A stretch of 64,000 nucleotides of DNA from Bradyrhizobium cytisi (GTDB taxonomy: Bacteria > Pseudomonadota > Alphaproteobacteria > Rhizobiales > Xanthobacteraceae). A model generated the notes under the pieces. The model was not told the DNA's origin. It saw nothing but the letters and a program-made list of their open reading frames with translations, and searched no databases. The DNA is taken from positions 1-64,000 of the forward strand of contig NZ_VSSR01000069.1 of assembly GCF_008123515.1 (NCBI RefSeq). Reading direction: 5' to 3'. The position numbers were made by a program, and so were the translations under genes. Below, in pieces: positions 26,422-35,650 of this stretch (within the stretch, counting starts at the first letter, position 1; each line of letters opens with the position of its first letter).

Positions 26422-28515
26422 ATGCTCAATCGCTTGACCGTATCCACGCTGCTGAAGGCGGTGATCCTCTCCACCGCACTGATCATCGTCGCGGGCTTCT
26501 CGGTCAACGCATGGAGCTCGTGGACCCGGCTGCAGCAGGCCAACCGCATCGTTGCGGTCGCGGCAGCCTCGGCCGACGTGTTCAAGGCCATGGCCAACAT
26601 CCGGGCCGATCGCTCGACCACCAACCGGCAATTGACCAGCGACATCAGGATCGATGCGGATATCGAAAAGTACATCCGCGGCATTCGTGACGAATTGATG
26701 CCGGCGCTTGCTCGCGCGATCGACATCCTGCCCTCGATCGATATTCCGCAGCGTGACGCGATCGTCGCCGATCTCACCCGACTCAACAGGGCGCTGCTGG
26801 CGCAACAGGCCGAGTTCTGGACTGAGGTCGCCAAGCCCAAAGCCTCGCGCCGCACGGCGTTCGCCACCGAGTATCTCGAGAGCGAGGACGGGCTGATGGC
26901 GATACTCGATAAGCTCTCCCCCGTGCTGGCGGCCAGCGTCAACCATCAGGATGCCACCATCGACCAGCTCCTGGCCATCAAGCAGATGGCCTGGCTGCTG
27001 CGTCAGAACGCCGGCGAATCGTCGCTCATCGTCGGCAACGCACTGAACAGCGGCAAGGTCACGCCCGAAACCCAGTCCGCCTTCACCAGGTTCGTCGGCG
27101 CCACCGATGCCGCCTGGAGCGCGATCGAGCTTGCCGCCACCGGCATGCAAATGCCCCAGGCGCTGTCCGCCGCCATGACCGAGACCAAGTCGGTCTATTT
27201 CGATCCGCACTATACCGGTACGCGTGACGGCATCATCGCGGCGATCGCCAAGGGCGAGAAGCCGGCGATGACGGCCAATCAGTGGAGCCCGTTCTCGGTT
27301 GGCCGTATGGCGATCGTGGTCAAGCTCGCCGACACCGCCCTGCAAGCCGCCAAGGATCACGCCGCCGTCCAACGCGCCGGCGCGCTGCAATCGCTGCTCG
27401 TCCAGCTGGCGCTTCTGATCGCCGCCATCGTCCTGACCGGCGCCGCGATGCTCGCCGTCAGCCGCCGCGTGATCACGCCGCTGCATCGGATCCGCGACGC
27501 CATGCTCAAGGTCGCCGGCGGCGATCTCGCCGTCGACAGCGGCTATCTCGATCGCCAGGACGAGATCGGCGCCCTTGCCGGCGCGCTGGAAACCTTCAAG
27601 CAGCAGGCGATCGACAAGCTCAAGATCGAGGAGCAGGAGCGCGAGCGCAATGCCGGCGCGGCCGCGCGCCAGCGCGCCATGGAGACCTATGTCGGCGAGT
27701 TCGAGGGCGTGGTGCGCAAGTCGCTCGGCGAATTGAGCGACGCCTCGGCCGAGATGCGCAAGACCTCGGGCGATCTCTCCGCCGTGTCGCGCCAGACCAA
27801 CGAGCGCGTCGAGGTCGCCGGCAAGGCCTCCAACGACGCGTCCATGAGCGTCGACAGCGTCGCGGCCGCCGCCGAGGAGCTCTCGGCCTCGATCAACGAT
27901 ATCAGCCAGCAGGCCGCGCACGCCGCGGGCATTGCCAGCCGCGCCGTCAATCAAGCGCGCGAGACCGACGGCACCGTGCAGGGGCTGGCTCAATCCGCAG
28001 GCCGCATCGGCGAGGTCGTCGGCCTGATCAACACCATTGCGGCGCAGACCAATCTGCTCGCCCTCAACGCCACGATCGAGGCTGCGCGTGCCGGCGAAGC
28101 CGGGCGTGGTTTTGCGGTTGTCGCCTCCGAGGTGAAATCGCTGGCGAGCCAGACAGCGAAGGCGACCGAGGAGATTTCGGAGCAGATCGCCGACATCCAG
28201 AAGGTCGCGGGCGATGCCATCAACGCAATCCAGGCGATTGGCGGCATCATCGGCGAGGTCAACGAGGTCGCCACTGCGATTGCCGCCGCCGTGCAGGAGC
28301 AGGGCGCGGCGACGCAGGAGATCACCCGCAGCACGCAATATGCCGCGGAGGGCACCAAGAACGTGTCCGACAACATCACCGGCGTGAAGGCCGACGCCGA
28401 CACCGCAGCCGGTGCCGCCGACAATGTCAAGCAGGCCTCACAGATGCTGGAGACCCAGAGCCGCCAGCTCGGCGATCAGGTCAGCGATTTCCTCGGCAAG
28501 ATCCGGGCGGCGTAG
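26422..28515 (+). CDS. Methyl-accepting chemotaxis protein (tandem copy 2)
   Basis: A 697-residue paralogue of the preceding receptor, with the same plan: MLNRLTVSTLLKAVIL N-terminal helix, a periplasmic helical sensor, a second helix near residues 330-350, HAMP, and the signalling domain. From HAMP to the end the two proteins are nearly the same, and a 97-base stretch (27512-27608) is identical to 25197-25293. The start at 26422 aligns with that of copy 1. The frame is open upstream, but that part is not receptor-like. Both end in SDFLGKIRAA with no CheR-binding pentapeptide, so methylation probably depends on other receptors or direct access. Confidence 0.92.
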   Translation: MLNRLTVSTLLKAVILSTALIIVAGFSVNAWSSWTRLQQANRIVAVAAASADVFKAMANIRADRSTTNRQLTSDIRIDADIEKYIRGIRDELMPALARAIDILPSIDIPQRDAIVADLTRLNRALLAQQAEFWTEVAKPKASRRTAFATEYLESEDGLMAILDKLSPVLAASVNHQDATIDQLLAIKQMAWLLRQNAGESSLIVGNALNSGKVTPETQSAFTRFVGATDAAWSAIELAATGMQMPQALSAAMTETKSVYFDPHYTGTRDGIIAAIAKGEKPAMTANQWSPFSVGRMAIVVKLADTALQAAKDHAAVQRAGALQSLLVQLALLIAAIVLTGAAMLAVSRRVITPLHRIRDAMLKVAGGDLAVDSGYLDRQDEIGALAGALETFKQQAIDKLKIEEQERERNAGAAARQRAMETYVGEFEGVVRKSLGELSDASAEMRKTSGDLSAVSRQTNERVEVAGKASNDASMSVDSVAAAAEELSASINDISQQAAHAAGIASRAVNQARETDGTVQGLAQSAGRIGEVVGLINTIAAQTNLLALNATIEAARAGEAGRGFAVVASEVKSLASQTAKATEEISEQIADIQKVAGDAINAIQAIGGIIGEVNEVATAIAAAVQEQGAATQEITRSTQYAAEGTKNVSDNITGVKADADTAAGAADNVKQASQMLETQSRQLGDQVSDFLGKIRAA

Positions 28516-28529
28516 GGGACTTCGCCGCC

Positions 28530-29180
28530 CTACTCCTTCGCCACCACCGGCACATGGCGGAATTTTGCGCGGATCGAGTCCGGCAATGGCGAGAAGTTCA
28601 TCGCGACGCCGCGGCGATCGTTGGCGTTGCGGTTGGCGACGACGAGGCCGTCGCTCCCTGCAACGATATCGCCCTTGCGCAAGGTCGGATCGTCCTCGGC
28701 CTTGAGCGAAGCGAGACCGGCCGGGTCCTTGCCGTTGCAGGTACACCCGGACACGATCTCGTTGCGATAGCGGAAGGCGTTCGGCAGGTCGGAATAAGAC
28801 TTGCCGCTGTCGGTCGTGGCGTCGTCGATATTGCTGCCATAGACCAGCGAGGTTTCTGACGCCGGGCAGAAGCTCTTGCAGGATTGCGCCTTGCTCTCGG
28901 CATCGCTGCCTTGCGCCGGGAAATAGCGCCCGTCGCAGCCGCGGACGCAATAGGCGGTGCCACCGCCATAGGACGCGCGCTGGCGCGGCGCGTCGTAGCG
29001 CGGCATTTCGTCATTGGGGAACGGCATCCGGATCTGTGGCGGCCGCGCTCCGAACGCACCGAACAGCGCCGAGAAGAAATCCTCCGCATGCGCGGAAGGC
29101 GCCAGCGCGAGGCCGAGGGAAGCGATCGTGACGAACGCGGCCCTTCCGCAAGCCAACGTGCTGATCGAACGTCTCATCAT
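28530..29180 (-). CDS. DUF2865 secreted protein
   Basis: A 216-residue protein with a signal peptide (hydrophobic over residues 14-30, likely cut after APSAHA). The mature part contains six to eight Cys, in YCVRGCDGRYFP, CKSFCPASET and GCTCNGKDPAGL, which fits the Cys-rich DUF2865 family of alphaproteobacteria. The Cys pattern suggests disulfides in the periplasm. Function is unknown. Its stop lies 14 nt from that of the convergent chemoreceptor gene, and 18 nt separate it from the L,D-transpeptidase gene upstream, so both could form one envelope-related unit. Confidence 0.82.
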   Translation of the reverse strand: MMRRSISTLACGRAAFVTIASLGLALAPSAHAEDFFSALFGAFGARPPQIRMPFPNDEMPRYDAPRQRASYGGGTAYCVRGCDGRYFPAQGSDAESKAQSCKSFCPASETSLVYGSNIDDATTDSGKSYSDLPNAFRYRNEIVSGCTCNGKDPAGLASLKAEDDPTLRKGDIVAGSDGLVVANRNANDRRGVAMNFSPLPDSIRAKFRHVPVVAKE

Positions 29181-29198
29181 GTGACCTCACTCAGCTCC

Positions 29199-29969
29199 TC
29201 AATCCACCGACGACGCCGGGATGTTCAGCGCTTGGCGTCCCGAGGGCAGCGTCGTCATGGCGGGCCGCTTGCGTAGGGGATCACCGCCGCGCGCCATCAA
29301 CGGCGCATTCTTCGGCAGCACCACGACCTTGGCGCCGACATTGACGCGGCTGAACAGGTCGCTGACGTCCTCATTGGTCAGGCGGACGCAGCCGGAGGAG
29401 ACGAACTTGCCGATCGTGGTCGGGTCGTTTGTGCCGTGGATGCGGTATTGGCTGGAGCCAAGATACATCGCGCGCGCACCCAGCGGATTGCCAGGGCCGC
29501 CGGCGACGAAGCGCGGCAGATAGGGCTGGCGTGCGATCATCTCTGCCGGCGGATGCCAATCCGGCCACTCCGCCTTGCGGGTGATGTTCTGCACACCCGA
29601 CCAGGTGAAACCTTCGCGGCCGACGCCGACGCCGTAGCGCATGGCGCGCCCGTTACCCAGCACATAGTAGAGATAGGTGTTGGCGGTATCGATGACGATG
29701 GTGCCAGCCGGTTCGCTGCGGTCGAAGCTCACGATCTGCCGGCGCAGCCGATCCGGTAATGCCGCATCCTCGTCGGCGGCTGGCGGCGCCTCGCTTGTGT
29801 AGCCCCGCGAATAGGTCTGGTCATGCGGATAGGCCTGCGGCTGCATCGGCGCATACCCGAGCGTTTGAGCTTGTGCTGCGAACGGCACCGTCAGTAAAGC
29901 TGTCGCAAAGGCAAAAGCAGTGACGACGCGCGGCGAGAAGCTGCGACCGACTACGACGAATTTTGTCAT
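29199..29969 (-). CDS. L,D-transpeptidase (YkuD domain)
   Basis: A 256-residue exported enzyme with a signal peptide (likely cut after FAAQA). The YkuD catalytic motif is complete: His178 in RIHGTNDPTTIG and Cys194 in SSGCVRLTNEDV. The region FDRSEPAGTIVIDTANTYLYYVL is the usual domain start. Such enzymes form 3-3 peptidoglycan crosslinks or attach lipoproteins and outer-membrane proteins to the wall. The residues between the signal and the domain are Pro/Gln/Tyr-rich and probably disordered. The start at 29969 gives the signal peptide; the frame is open 23 codons further up. Confidence 0.88.
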   Translation of the reverse strand: MTKFVVVGRSFSPRVVTAFAFATALLTVPFAAQAQTLGYAPMQPQAYPHDQTYSRGYTSEAPPAADEDAALPDRLRRQIVSFDRSEPAGTIVIDTANTYLYYVLGNGRAMRYGVGVGREGFTWSGVQNITRKAEWPDWHPPAEMIARQPYLPRFVAGGPGNPLGARAMYLGSSQYRIHGTNDPTTIGKFVSSGCVRLTNEDVSDLFSRVNVGAKVVVLPKNAPLMARGGDPLRKRPAMTTLPSGRQALNIPASSVD

Positions 29970-30175
29970 GTGCTGCCCCGTGTGATGTCTGCATCTTGGG
30001 TGATGCGGCTTCCCAAGAACGCAGCAGAACCGACTCAAGTTCCGATGGCGCGTGCGGCAGCGACGTCACAGTCAAGCGAGCACAACTTCACGAAGTCGCG
30101 ACGGAACCGTAACGGCCCTTAGGCGTTTTCTGATGACCAACGGGCCCCCGGACACCTCCGTGCGGGAGGGAAATT

Positions 30176-31288
30176 GTGCGCGTCCTTCCCAGTGAACGTC
30201 TGATTGCCGGCAACGACGAAGGTACTCCGCTTCCCGACAGCCATACCGAACTGCCTCCGGTGATCCGGCGCACCGAGTTTGTTGCCTTTGCGCTTGCCGG
30301 TCTGCTTCTGATCGCCGTCGTCGCCGTGCTTTACGTCGCCAAGGCGTTCTTTCTCCCGGTCGTGATGGCCGTCGTCGCCGGTACCATGCTGTCGCCGGCC
30401 GCCACCTTTCTCGAAGAGCGGCGGGTGCCGCGAGCCCTCGGCGCCGTGCTGATCGTGATCGCGGTGACGACGGTGGTCGCCTTCGTTGTCGCACTGATCG
30501 CGGCGCCCGCAATGGAATGGAGCTCACGCCTCCCGGAGCTAGGAGCGCAGTTGAGGGAGAAGGCGCATGTGTTCGACCGACCGCTCGCGCTGTGGAAGGA
30601 GCTGCAAACCATTGTCGGCGGCTCCGATGGCCTGCCGACCGTCGCCCTGCCGAAAGCGGAATGGGTGCAGCCGACGCTGGAATTCGTGTCGCCAACTTTC
30701 GCTGAATTCCTGCTGTTCTTCGCCACTCTGATCCTGTTCATCGCAAGCTGGCGCGATCTGCGACGCGCCATGATCATGAATTTCGGCGACCACGACGCGC
30801 GGCTGCGCACGCTCCGGATCCTCAACGAGATCGAGGTGCATCTCGGCAATTATCTGCTGACGGTCACGGCCATCAATATTGGCGTCGGCATCGCCACCGG
30901 CATCGTCTGCGCGGTCACCGGCATGCCCAACCCGGCCGGGCTCGGCGCGCTTGCCGCTGCGCTCAACTTCATTCCGATTATCGGACCGGTCGCCATGTTC
31001 GTCATGCTGGCCGTGGTCGGCCTGGTCGCATTCCCGACTATCGGCGGCGGCCTGATGGCTGCACTCGCCTTCGGCGGTATCACCTTCATGGAGGGGCACT
31101 TCGTCACGCCGATCATCATCGGCCGCAGGCTATCGTTGAACGCGCTCGCCGTTTTTATCGCGCTGGCGTTCTGGACCTGGCTGTGGGGACCGATGGGCGC
31201 TTTTCTGTCGTCTCCGCTCCTCATCGTGGGGCTGATCCTGAAGGAGCATCTGTTGCCGGAGAATTCGCCGCAATTGCCGCAGGGATGA
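30176..31288 (+). CDS. AI-2E family transporter (PerM-like, UPF0118)
   Basis: A 370-residue inner-membrane protein with about eight hydrophobic segments. The family pattern is visible in KAFFLPVVMAVVAGTMLSP, NYLLTVTAINIGVGIATG, LNFIPIIGPVAM and the C-terminal FWTWLWGPMGAFLSSPLL. Members range from autoinducer-2 exporters to Na+/H+ antiporters, so the substrate is open. The start codon is GTG with GGGAGGG six bases upstream. The first 30 residues are hydrophilic and cytosolic. It is probably monocistronic or leads a loose run with the two small genes after it. Confidence 0.82.
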   Translation: MRVLPSERLIAGNDEGTPLPDSHTELPPVIRRTEFVAFALAGLLLIAVVAVLYVAKAFFLPVVMAVVAGTMLSPAATFLEERRVPRALGAVLIVIAVTTVVAFVVALIAAPAMEWSSRLPELGAQLREKAHVFDRPLALWKELQTIVGGSDGLPTVALPKAEWVQPTLEFVSPTFAEFLLFFATLILFIASWRDLRRAMIMNFGDHDARLRTLRILNEIEVHLGNYLLTVTAINIGVGIATGIVCAVTGMPNPAGLGALAAALNFIPIIGPVAMFVMLAVVGLVAFPTIGGGLMAALAFGGITFMEGHFVTPIIIGRRLSLNALAVFIALAFWTWLWGPMGAFLSSPLLIVGLILKEHLLPENSPQLPQG

Positions 31289-31361
31289 CGGGCTCCGCAA
31301 ACGGAACTTCCACTGCAACGAAACGTTTTCTGCCCATCTCGCCGCCAATAGTTCGGAGCTT

Positions 31362-31736
31362 GTGATGTCAATAACCGATGGCGAAGCCAGGATGAGAGAC
31401 TGGGCCGACAAAGCCACCGCAGAACGCATCGAGAAGGATGTAGCAGCCGTGAAAAGCGATATCGCCGCCCTCACCGACCAGATCACCGACGCCCTCAACA
31501 CGTTCGCCAACGCCACGGGCAAGCAGGCCCGACGCGGCTACAAGCAGGCGCGCGACAACGTGGATTCGACGCTCGACGACTTCTCGGAGCGCGGTGGCGC
31601 GATGATGGACGCGGCGCAGGATGCCTACGGCTCGATCGAGGAGACGCTGGAGGACGCGATCACGCATCGGCCACTCGCGACCGTCGGCATCGCGCTCGGC
31701 ATCGGCTTCCTGATCGGCGCGGCCTGGCGTCGCTAG
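31362..31736 (+). CDS. DUF883/ElaB-YqjD-like membrane-anchored protein
   Basis: A 124-residue protein with a long amphipathic helix (AAVKSDIAALTDQITDALNTFANATG onward, in two parts) and a C-terminal membrane anchor ITHRPLATVGIALGIGFLIGA, ending WRR. This matches the ElaB/YqjD group, in which the tail anchors the protein in the inner membrane and the helix may bind ribosomes or DNA. It resembles the CsbD-like protein at 135-509 in general design, not in detail. A two-helix membrane protein gene follows after 86 nt, as in the E. coli yqjD-yqjE arrangement. Confidence 0.8.
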   Translation: MMSITDGEARMRDWADKATAERIEKDVAAVKSDIAALTDQITDALNTFANATGKQARRGYKQARDNVDSTLDDFSERGGAMMDAAQDAYGSIEETLEDAITHRPLATVGIALGIGFLIGAAWRR

Positions 31737-31822
31737 GCGCGCGGTGAAATTTGAGGTCACGACGCCCGCCGCTGTGACCGGCACGTGACGAATTGGCTTG
31801 TGGAGACCTGAGGAGCAAGAAC

Positions 31823-32275
31823 GTGTTTCAGCGCATCATCGACGGCATCAGCGCATCGACGGGAACGACTGTGCGGCTGACCTCGCTGGCGGCGGGCGCA
31901 GCGTTCGCGCTCTTCATCACCACATGCTTCCTCTGCGCGGCGGTCTTCATCGCCGTGCTGGAAAAGTACGGCCCCGTGCAGGCTTGCCTTGCCGGTGCCG
32001 GGATCTTCTTCCTGCTGACGCTTGCCGCCGCAGGGAGCTATTGGGGCTACAAGCGCGAGATGCGGACACGTGCCCGCATCGCCGCCGAGCACGCCGCGAA
32101 GGCGGCCCCGAGCATGCTCGCCGATCCCATGCTGATCGCGACGGGCCTGCAGATCGTCCGCGCCATCGGGGTCAAGCGGCTGTTACCGATCCTGGCCATC
32201 GGCGGCGTCGCGCTCGGTATCATGGCAAGCCGCGCCGGCGCGGCCGATGAGGGATCAGTCGAGCCGGCCGAGTAA
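31823..32275 (+). CDS. YqjE-like / phage holin-like membrane protein
   Basis: A 150-residue protein with two close hydrophobic segments (LAAGAAFALFITTCFLCAAV and ACLAGAGIFFLLTLAAAGSY), a charged stretch, and a third hydrophobic stretch near residues 125-140. GTG at 31823 follows AGGAG at 31811-31815 and is the best start. Its place after a YqjD-like gene and its membrane pattern suggest a YqjE relative, but sequence identity is not evident by eye, so the name is tentative. A role in membrane stress is inference. Confidence 0.6.
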   Translation: MFQRIIDGISASTGTTVRLTSLAAGAAFALFITTCFLCAAVFIAVLEKYGPVQACLAGAGIFFLLTLAAAGSYWGYKREMRTRARIAAEHAAKAAPSMLADPMLIATGLQIVRAIGVKRLLPILAIGGVALGIMASRAGAADEGSVEPAE

Positions 32276-32465
32276 GGTCGAAACCGCAATCAAGAAAGTT
32301 GCGCTGCCGAGCCGACGGGCGGGTTCGCGGGAATTCGACGGCCCTTCTCTGCGCAATTTTTCATCAGCCGCGCTACAATCGGTCCCCCTTCACGCAAACG
32401 CTACTCGGACAGGCAGGCGGTTGCCGCTAAAAGCATCGCCCTGATTCCAAGTGAAATAATTAGCA

Positions 32466-33608
32466 ATGAAGCCGTCTGTTAGGGCCAACCTCTCCGCATT
32501 CGACCACGACGCAAGGCTGTATTTGACACTCGGCATTGCGACCTGGTCGGTCTTTGTCGATCACATCCCGAACAATGTCGTCAATTTGCTGACGCTGCGC
32601 AACTTCGGCTTCAGCGGCGCTGCCGACCTGTTCGTGTTCGTGGTGGGCTATGGCGTCGCCATCATCCACGGCAAGATAGCGCTGGAGCGCGGCTATGTCG
32701 TCGCCGCGACGCGCATCTTCCGCCGCGTCTGGCGACTCTATGCCGCCTATGTCGTGCTGTTCGTGATCTACATCGACACCATCGCCTATGTCGCCTCGCA
32801 ATCGATGGCGCCGGAGATCATCAGCGACTACAACATCTCAGGCATTCTTGAACATCCGCTGCGCATCCTGGTCCGCGGCCTCGTGCTGCAGGAGGAGCCG
32901 CTGAACCTCGACCTGCTGAAATTGATGATCCCGCTGATGGCCTTCTTTCCGTTTGCCTTGTGGGGGCTATTGCGGCGGCCGAACGTGACGCTGGCGCTCT
33001 CTGTCGCGTTCTATTTCGCGGCGCGCTGGTTCGAGTGGGGTTTCCGGACCTATCCGGACCAGGAATGGACGTTCAATCCGTTCTGCTGGCAGATGCTGAT
33101 GGTGCTGGGCGGCTGGTTCGCCGTCACCGGCGCGTCGGGCCGCGCCTTGCGCAACCTGCCCTGGCTCCGCGTGCTGGCGGGCGCCTATCTGGTGTCGGCG
33201 ATGGCTATCACCCTGATGCGCCATTCGCCGACTTTGTCCGCCTATTTGCCGGATGTCGTGCTCAACGGCATCTCGCCGACCGACAAGGAAAACCTCGCGC
33301 CCTATCGCGTGCTCCATTTCCTCGCGCTCGCTTTCATCGCGACCCACCTCATCCCGCCCGACCATCCGGGGCTGCAATGGAAGCCGCTCCAGATGGTGAT
33401 CAAAAGCGGCGAGGAATGGCTCGCCGTGTTCTGCGTCGGTGTATTCCTGTCCTTCGCCGGCCATCTCATCCTGATCACCGGCGCCAATCTGGTCGTGATG
33501 CAGATCGGGGTGAGCCTTGCCGGTTTCGCGGCGATGACGGCGGTGGCCTATTATATCTCCTGGTCGAAGCGTCAGGACGAGCCAGCGGCTGTGCGGCAGC
33601 GAGCCTAG
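32466..33608 (+). CDS. opgC: OpgC-domain membrane acyltransferase
   Basis: A 380-residue protein with about ten hydrophobic segments. FGFSGAADLFVFVVGYGVAI near the N-terminus and FNPFCWQMLMVLGGWFAV in the middle are characteristic of OpgC, which succinylates osmoregulated periplasmic glucans. In rhizobia these are cyclic beta-glucans important in symbiosis. No glucan synthase lies nearby. The gene is preceded by about 190 nt with no convincing gene, and converges on the histidine kinase gene. Confidence 0.85.
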   Translation: MKPSVRANLSAFDHDARLYLTLGIATWSVFVDHIPNNVVNLLTLRNFGFSGAADLFVFVVGYGVAIIHGKIALERGYVVAATRIFRRVWRLYAAYVVLFVIYIDTIAYVASQSMAPEIISDYNISGILEHPLRILVRGLVLQEEPLNLDLLKLMIPLMAFFPFALWGLLRRPNVTLALSVAFYFAARWFEWGFRTYPDQEWTFNPFCWQMLMVLGGWFAVTGASGRALRNLPWLRVLAGAYLVSAMAITLMRHSPTLSAYLPDVVLNGISPTDKENLAPYRVLHFLALAFIATHLIPPDHPGLQWKPLQMVIKSGEEWLAVFCVGVFLSFAGHLILITGANLVVMQIGVSLAGFAAMTAVAYYISWSKRQDEPAAVRQRA

Positions 33609-33677
33609 CCAAGGCGTCGCGCCGATCTCGCCGGCCTATGCACGCAACCTGGTCGATCTGGTGTTGCGGCCGAAGAG

Positions 33678-35369
33678 CTAGCGCGCCGGCTTCACCGGCT
33701 GCGACAGCTTTTCCGTGCGGTCGCGCTCGGTCATGTCCACGACCGTCTCCATCGGCGCGGTCAATTCATAGACATAGGAGACATCCGTGAAGTAGCGCTT
33801 GGCGATGCCGCCGAGCGCTTCGGGCGCGACGCGGTCGAGCAGGATCAGGCCGAAATCCGAATCCGCCCGGCGCGTCGCCTCGCTCGTGTTGAACTCCTCC
33901 CAGCGGAAATGAAACACCGTCTCGTTCTCCTCGCCCGTCACCGTCCAGTTCGCGGTGATGTGCGGATGCTTGCCGACCAGCGACAGGCCCTCGTCGGAAT
34001 GCGAGGCAAGCTCGAAGAACAGCAGCGACAGGCTCTGGGCGGCACGCGCGCTGACCGCGATATCCGGGCCGCTGACGGCGATACGATCGGCATGCGGAAT
34101 GGCGCGCGCTTCGAACAGGCCCTTCAGCTTGACACCCTGCCACTGGCTCTCGCTGAGCAGCGAGACCACGTTGGACATGGCGTGGATGCGGCCGATCAGG
34201 AGCTCGCGCGCGACATCGATGTCCGAGCCGTGGCGCAGCGTGCGCGTCACAATCGACTGGATCACCGCAAGGATGTTCTTGACCCGGTGGTTGAGCTCGT
34301 CGATGACAGCCGTCAACCGCCGCTCGAAGCCGATCCGCACCTGGATTTCGCGGCTCAGCCTCAAGTTATTGTAGGCGACGTAGCCGAACAGGCCGCAGAC
34401 CATCGCGGTGATGGCGAAGCCGATCGCCGCGACGATGATTGCGGTCTGCTCGGCGCGCCGTGCCGAATTGGACTTGGCGTAATAACCGAGCTGCCAGTCG
34501 CGGCCGCCGAAGCTGATGGTGCGCGTCGCCGACGGAGCCGGCCCGTCCGGCGTCGTCATGCGGGTGGAGACGACGCCCTGGTCGTTGGCAACGAGCTCGC
34601 CGCCGTCCTTGCGCGGGTCCTTGAGCGCGACCGAGAACAACGACAGATCGTCATTGGTCAGCATCAGCGAAGCCAGCTCGTAGGAAAAGGTGACGAAGCC
34701 GACCGGCTCGGTGGCGCCCTCGGGAATGACGGGGGCGGCCACGATGACGCCGATCGGCCCGTTGTCGCTCGAGAGCGGTACGGGGTCGGAGGCAACCGAG
34801 CGCTTCTCGACCCTGGCGCGCGCCAACATGGCGCTGCGAACCGGGTCGCTATCGTAGCTGCGGCCCGGCAGCGCCTTGGTCTCGTCGCTGCGCGGCTCGA
34901 GGTCCATCAGCACGTCGATCGGCTGGGTCAGGCTTGCCGCGGCGATCGGCTTGTCGCTGTAGTCGCGGATCTGCGGTTTCGGAAAGCCGGCGGCCGCAAT
35001 CGCGGTTTGCGCCGCGGCGAGTTCGTTCGGCTGCAGCCGGGCGACCCAGCCGGCCACCACGAAATCGGTCTTGAAGGCGTAGATCGCCGAGCGCAACGGC
35101 TCCAGCATGTTGGGCTTCAGCACCGATGGCGCGCGGAACAGGCCTGAGGCGACGCGCGCCAGCAGCTCACGTTCGGTCGACCTGTCCTGGACGAGGCTCG
35201 CATGAACGTCGATCGCGCGGGCCAGCGCAATCCGGTCCAGCGCCAGCTCCTGGTCGTGGACACGATAGGCCGCAAGCCCGGAGAGCAAGGCTCCGAGCAG
35301 AGCGATGAAGCCGATGATGAAACCCAGCCGGACCACGCGACTACTCAGGCGAGGGCAGGAGGTCGGCAA
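33678..35369 (-). CDS. HWE/HisKA_2-type sensor histidine kinase with CHASE-like sensor and degenerate ATP site
   Basis: A 563-residue membrane sensor. Helices at about 14-34 and 303-325 flank a periplasmic CHASE-like domain (with the phrase YSDKPIAAASLTQPIDVLMD and PVIPEGATEPVGFVTFSYE). The phospho-acceptor region is LNHRVKNILAVIQSI with His361, as in HWE/HisKA_2 kinases. The following ATPase part is unusual: the N box, expected to be ELATNAxKYG, reads ELASHSDEGL, with His457 in place of the essential Asn and Glu for the Lys. The G-rich end survives as SDFGLILLDRV. It may be an inactive kinase, or a phosphatase or scaffold. No response regulator is next to it. Confidence 0.82.
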   Translation of the reverse strand: MPTSCPRLSSRVVRLGFIIGFIALLGALLSGLAAYRVHDQELALDRIALARAIDVHASLVQDRSTERELLARVASGLFRAPSVLKPNMLEPLRSAIYAFKTDFVVAGWVARLQPNELAAAQTAIAAAGFPKPQIRDYSDKPIAAASLTQPIDVLMDLEPRSDETKALPGRSYDSDPVRSAMLARARVEKRSVASDPVPLSSDNGPIGVIVAAPVIPEGATEPVGFVTFSYELASLMLTNDDLSLFSVALKDPRKDGGELVANDQGVVSTRMTTPDGPAPSATRTISFGGRDWQLGYYAKSNSARRAEQTAIIVAAIGFAITAMVCGLFGYVAYNNLRLSREIQVRIGFERRLTAVIDELNHRVKNILAVIQSIVTRTLRHGSDIDVARELLIGRIHAMSNVVSLLSESQWQGVKLKGLFEARAIPHADRIAVSGPDIAVSARAAQSLSLLFFELASHSDEGLSLVGKHPHITANWTVTGEENETVFHFRWEEFNTSEATRRADSDFGLILLDRVAPEALGGIAKRYFTDVSYVYELTAPMETVVDMTERDRTEKLSQPVKPAR

Positions 35370-35650
35370 TAAACACGGAGCATATCAACGCCGCTCGAAC
35401 GGCCATGTGCCGAAACAGGGTGGACCCCAGTGGCAGGGATAATGACGGAGGAGGCATCTGTACGCAACTTCGGTCGCCGAAAAAGCTTAATCCGCCCGGC
35501 CGATCGTCTGGCCAACAGCGGCTCTGCTCCGGGCGCCGGAGGTAGATAATCGCCGTGTCCGAAATTTGTTCCGCAAACGCGGCTTTGCCTCAGACGTTAA
35601 CGGCGGGAAATGCCTGCGCCACGTCGCCGCGCCCTTTCACCCCACCCGTT

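Noticed and set aside
25372..28338. A 988-codon open frame on the minus strand covering most of both chemoreceptor genes
   Set aside because: It is antisense to two clear receptor genes, lacks family features, and follows from the strong third-position GC bias.
32247..32444. A 65-codon frame before opgC
   Set aside because: It overlaps the end of the YqjE-like gene, has no ribosome site and no recognisable features.
35370..35650. Gap of 281 nt between the histidine kinase and ureG
   Set aside because: No gene, repeat or clear promoter was found in it.
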